Below are positions 31,651 to 31,759 of a DNA stretch of 31,759 nucleotides, piece by piece. Within the stretch, counting starts at the first letter, position 1, and each line of letters opens with the position of its first letter. The position numbers and the translations under genes are program-made. A model generated the notes under the pieces. That model was not told where the DNA came from. It made no database searches and worked only from the letters and a program-made list of their open reading frames with translations. The DNA comes from Gnetum montanum (taxonomy: Eukaryota > Streptophyta > Gnetopsida > Gnetales > Gnetaceae): positions 737,852 to 769,610 of the forward strand of contig MNCI01027444.1 in assembly GCA_015680685.1 (NCBI GenBank), written 5' to 3'.

Positions 31651-31759
31651 CTAAGTGTTTGTACGCCAATTAGAACATTAGGAAATCTTTCACATCGTTG
31701 TGAGCCTTAACGAACCTTTGGGTTAATTAGTTAAACAAGAACATATATAACGGTGAACA

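Overview
This window is nuclear DNA of a seed plant. Evidence: three spliced plant genes with GT-AG introns, a chloroplast sulfite reductase with a transit peptide, a STRUBBELIG-family LRR receptor kinase, and Ty3/gypsy-style LTRs with a plant-type tRNA-Asp primer-binding site. The AT-rich intergenic DNA, heavy load of decayed retroelements and divergence of the proteins from their Arabidopsis relatives lean towards a gymnosperm such as a conifer, but I cannot prove this from sequence alone.

Layout. Positions 1-4142 hold a decayed, apparently non-autonomous LTR retroelement on the + strand: the tail of an LTR (1-116), a long broken coiled-coil reading frame (179-2938) with no recognisable reverse transcriptase or integrase, and a second, diverged LTR (about 3260-4142). 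AT-rich intergenic DNA follows to 6385, with two diverged tRNA/SINE-like repeats. A six-exon gene for an NADPH-dependent reductase of the DFR/ANR/vestitone reductase class (339 aa) occupies 6386-8037 (+). It converges on an eight-exon gene for ferredoxin-dependent sulfite reductase (631 aa, 15648-9299, -). From 16.0 to 19.9 kb lies repeat-derived DNA: inverted-repeat units, a second decayed coiled-coil reading frame, an unusual cluster of short two-copy tandem duplications and a 26-bp perfect fold-back. A 16-exon STRUBBELIG-RECEPTOR FAMILY gene (717 aa, 26710-20908, -) follows. From 27.4 to 30.46 kb I find no convincing gene. At 30464-31631 is an LTR followed by a tRNA-Asp-type primer-binding site: the 5' end of another retroelement that runs out of the window.

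The three host genes appear intact: every splice phase I traced closes and no internal stop was found. They act in different processes (specialised metabolism, plastid sulfur assimilation, cell-surface signalling) and I see no sign that they form a functional cluster. They look like a gene island between related retroelements.

The most distinctive features are: the LTR near 30.5 kb, with a duplicated promoter module in which each TATA box is preceded by a CpG-containing GATATC palindrome; the pattern of premature stops at probable glutamine codons in both decayed frames, as expected from cytosine-methylation decay; and the 2.2-kb cluster of independent two-copy tandem duplications. I found no evidence for a wholly new functional system. 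These are the best leads.
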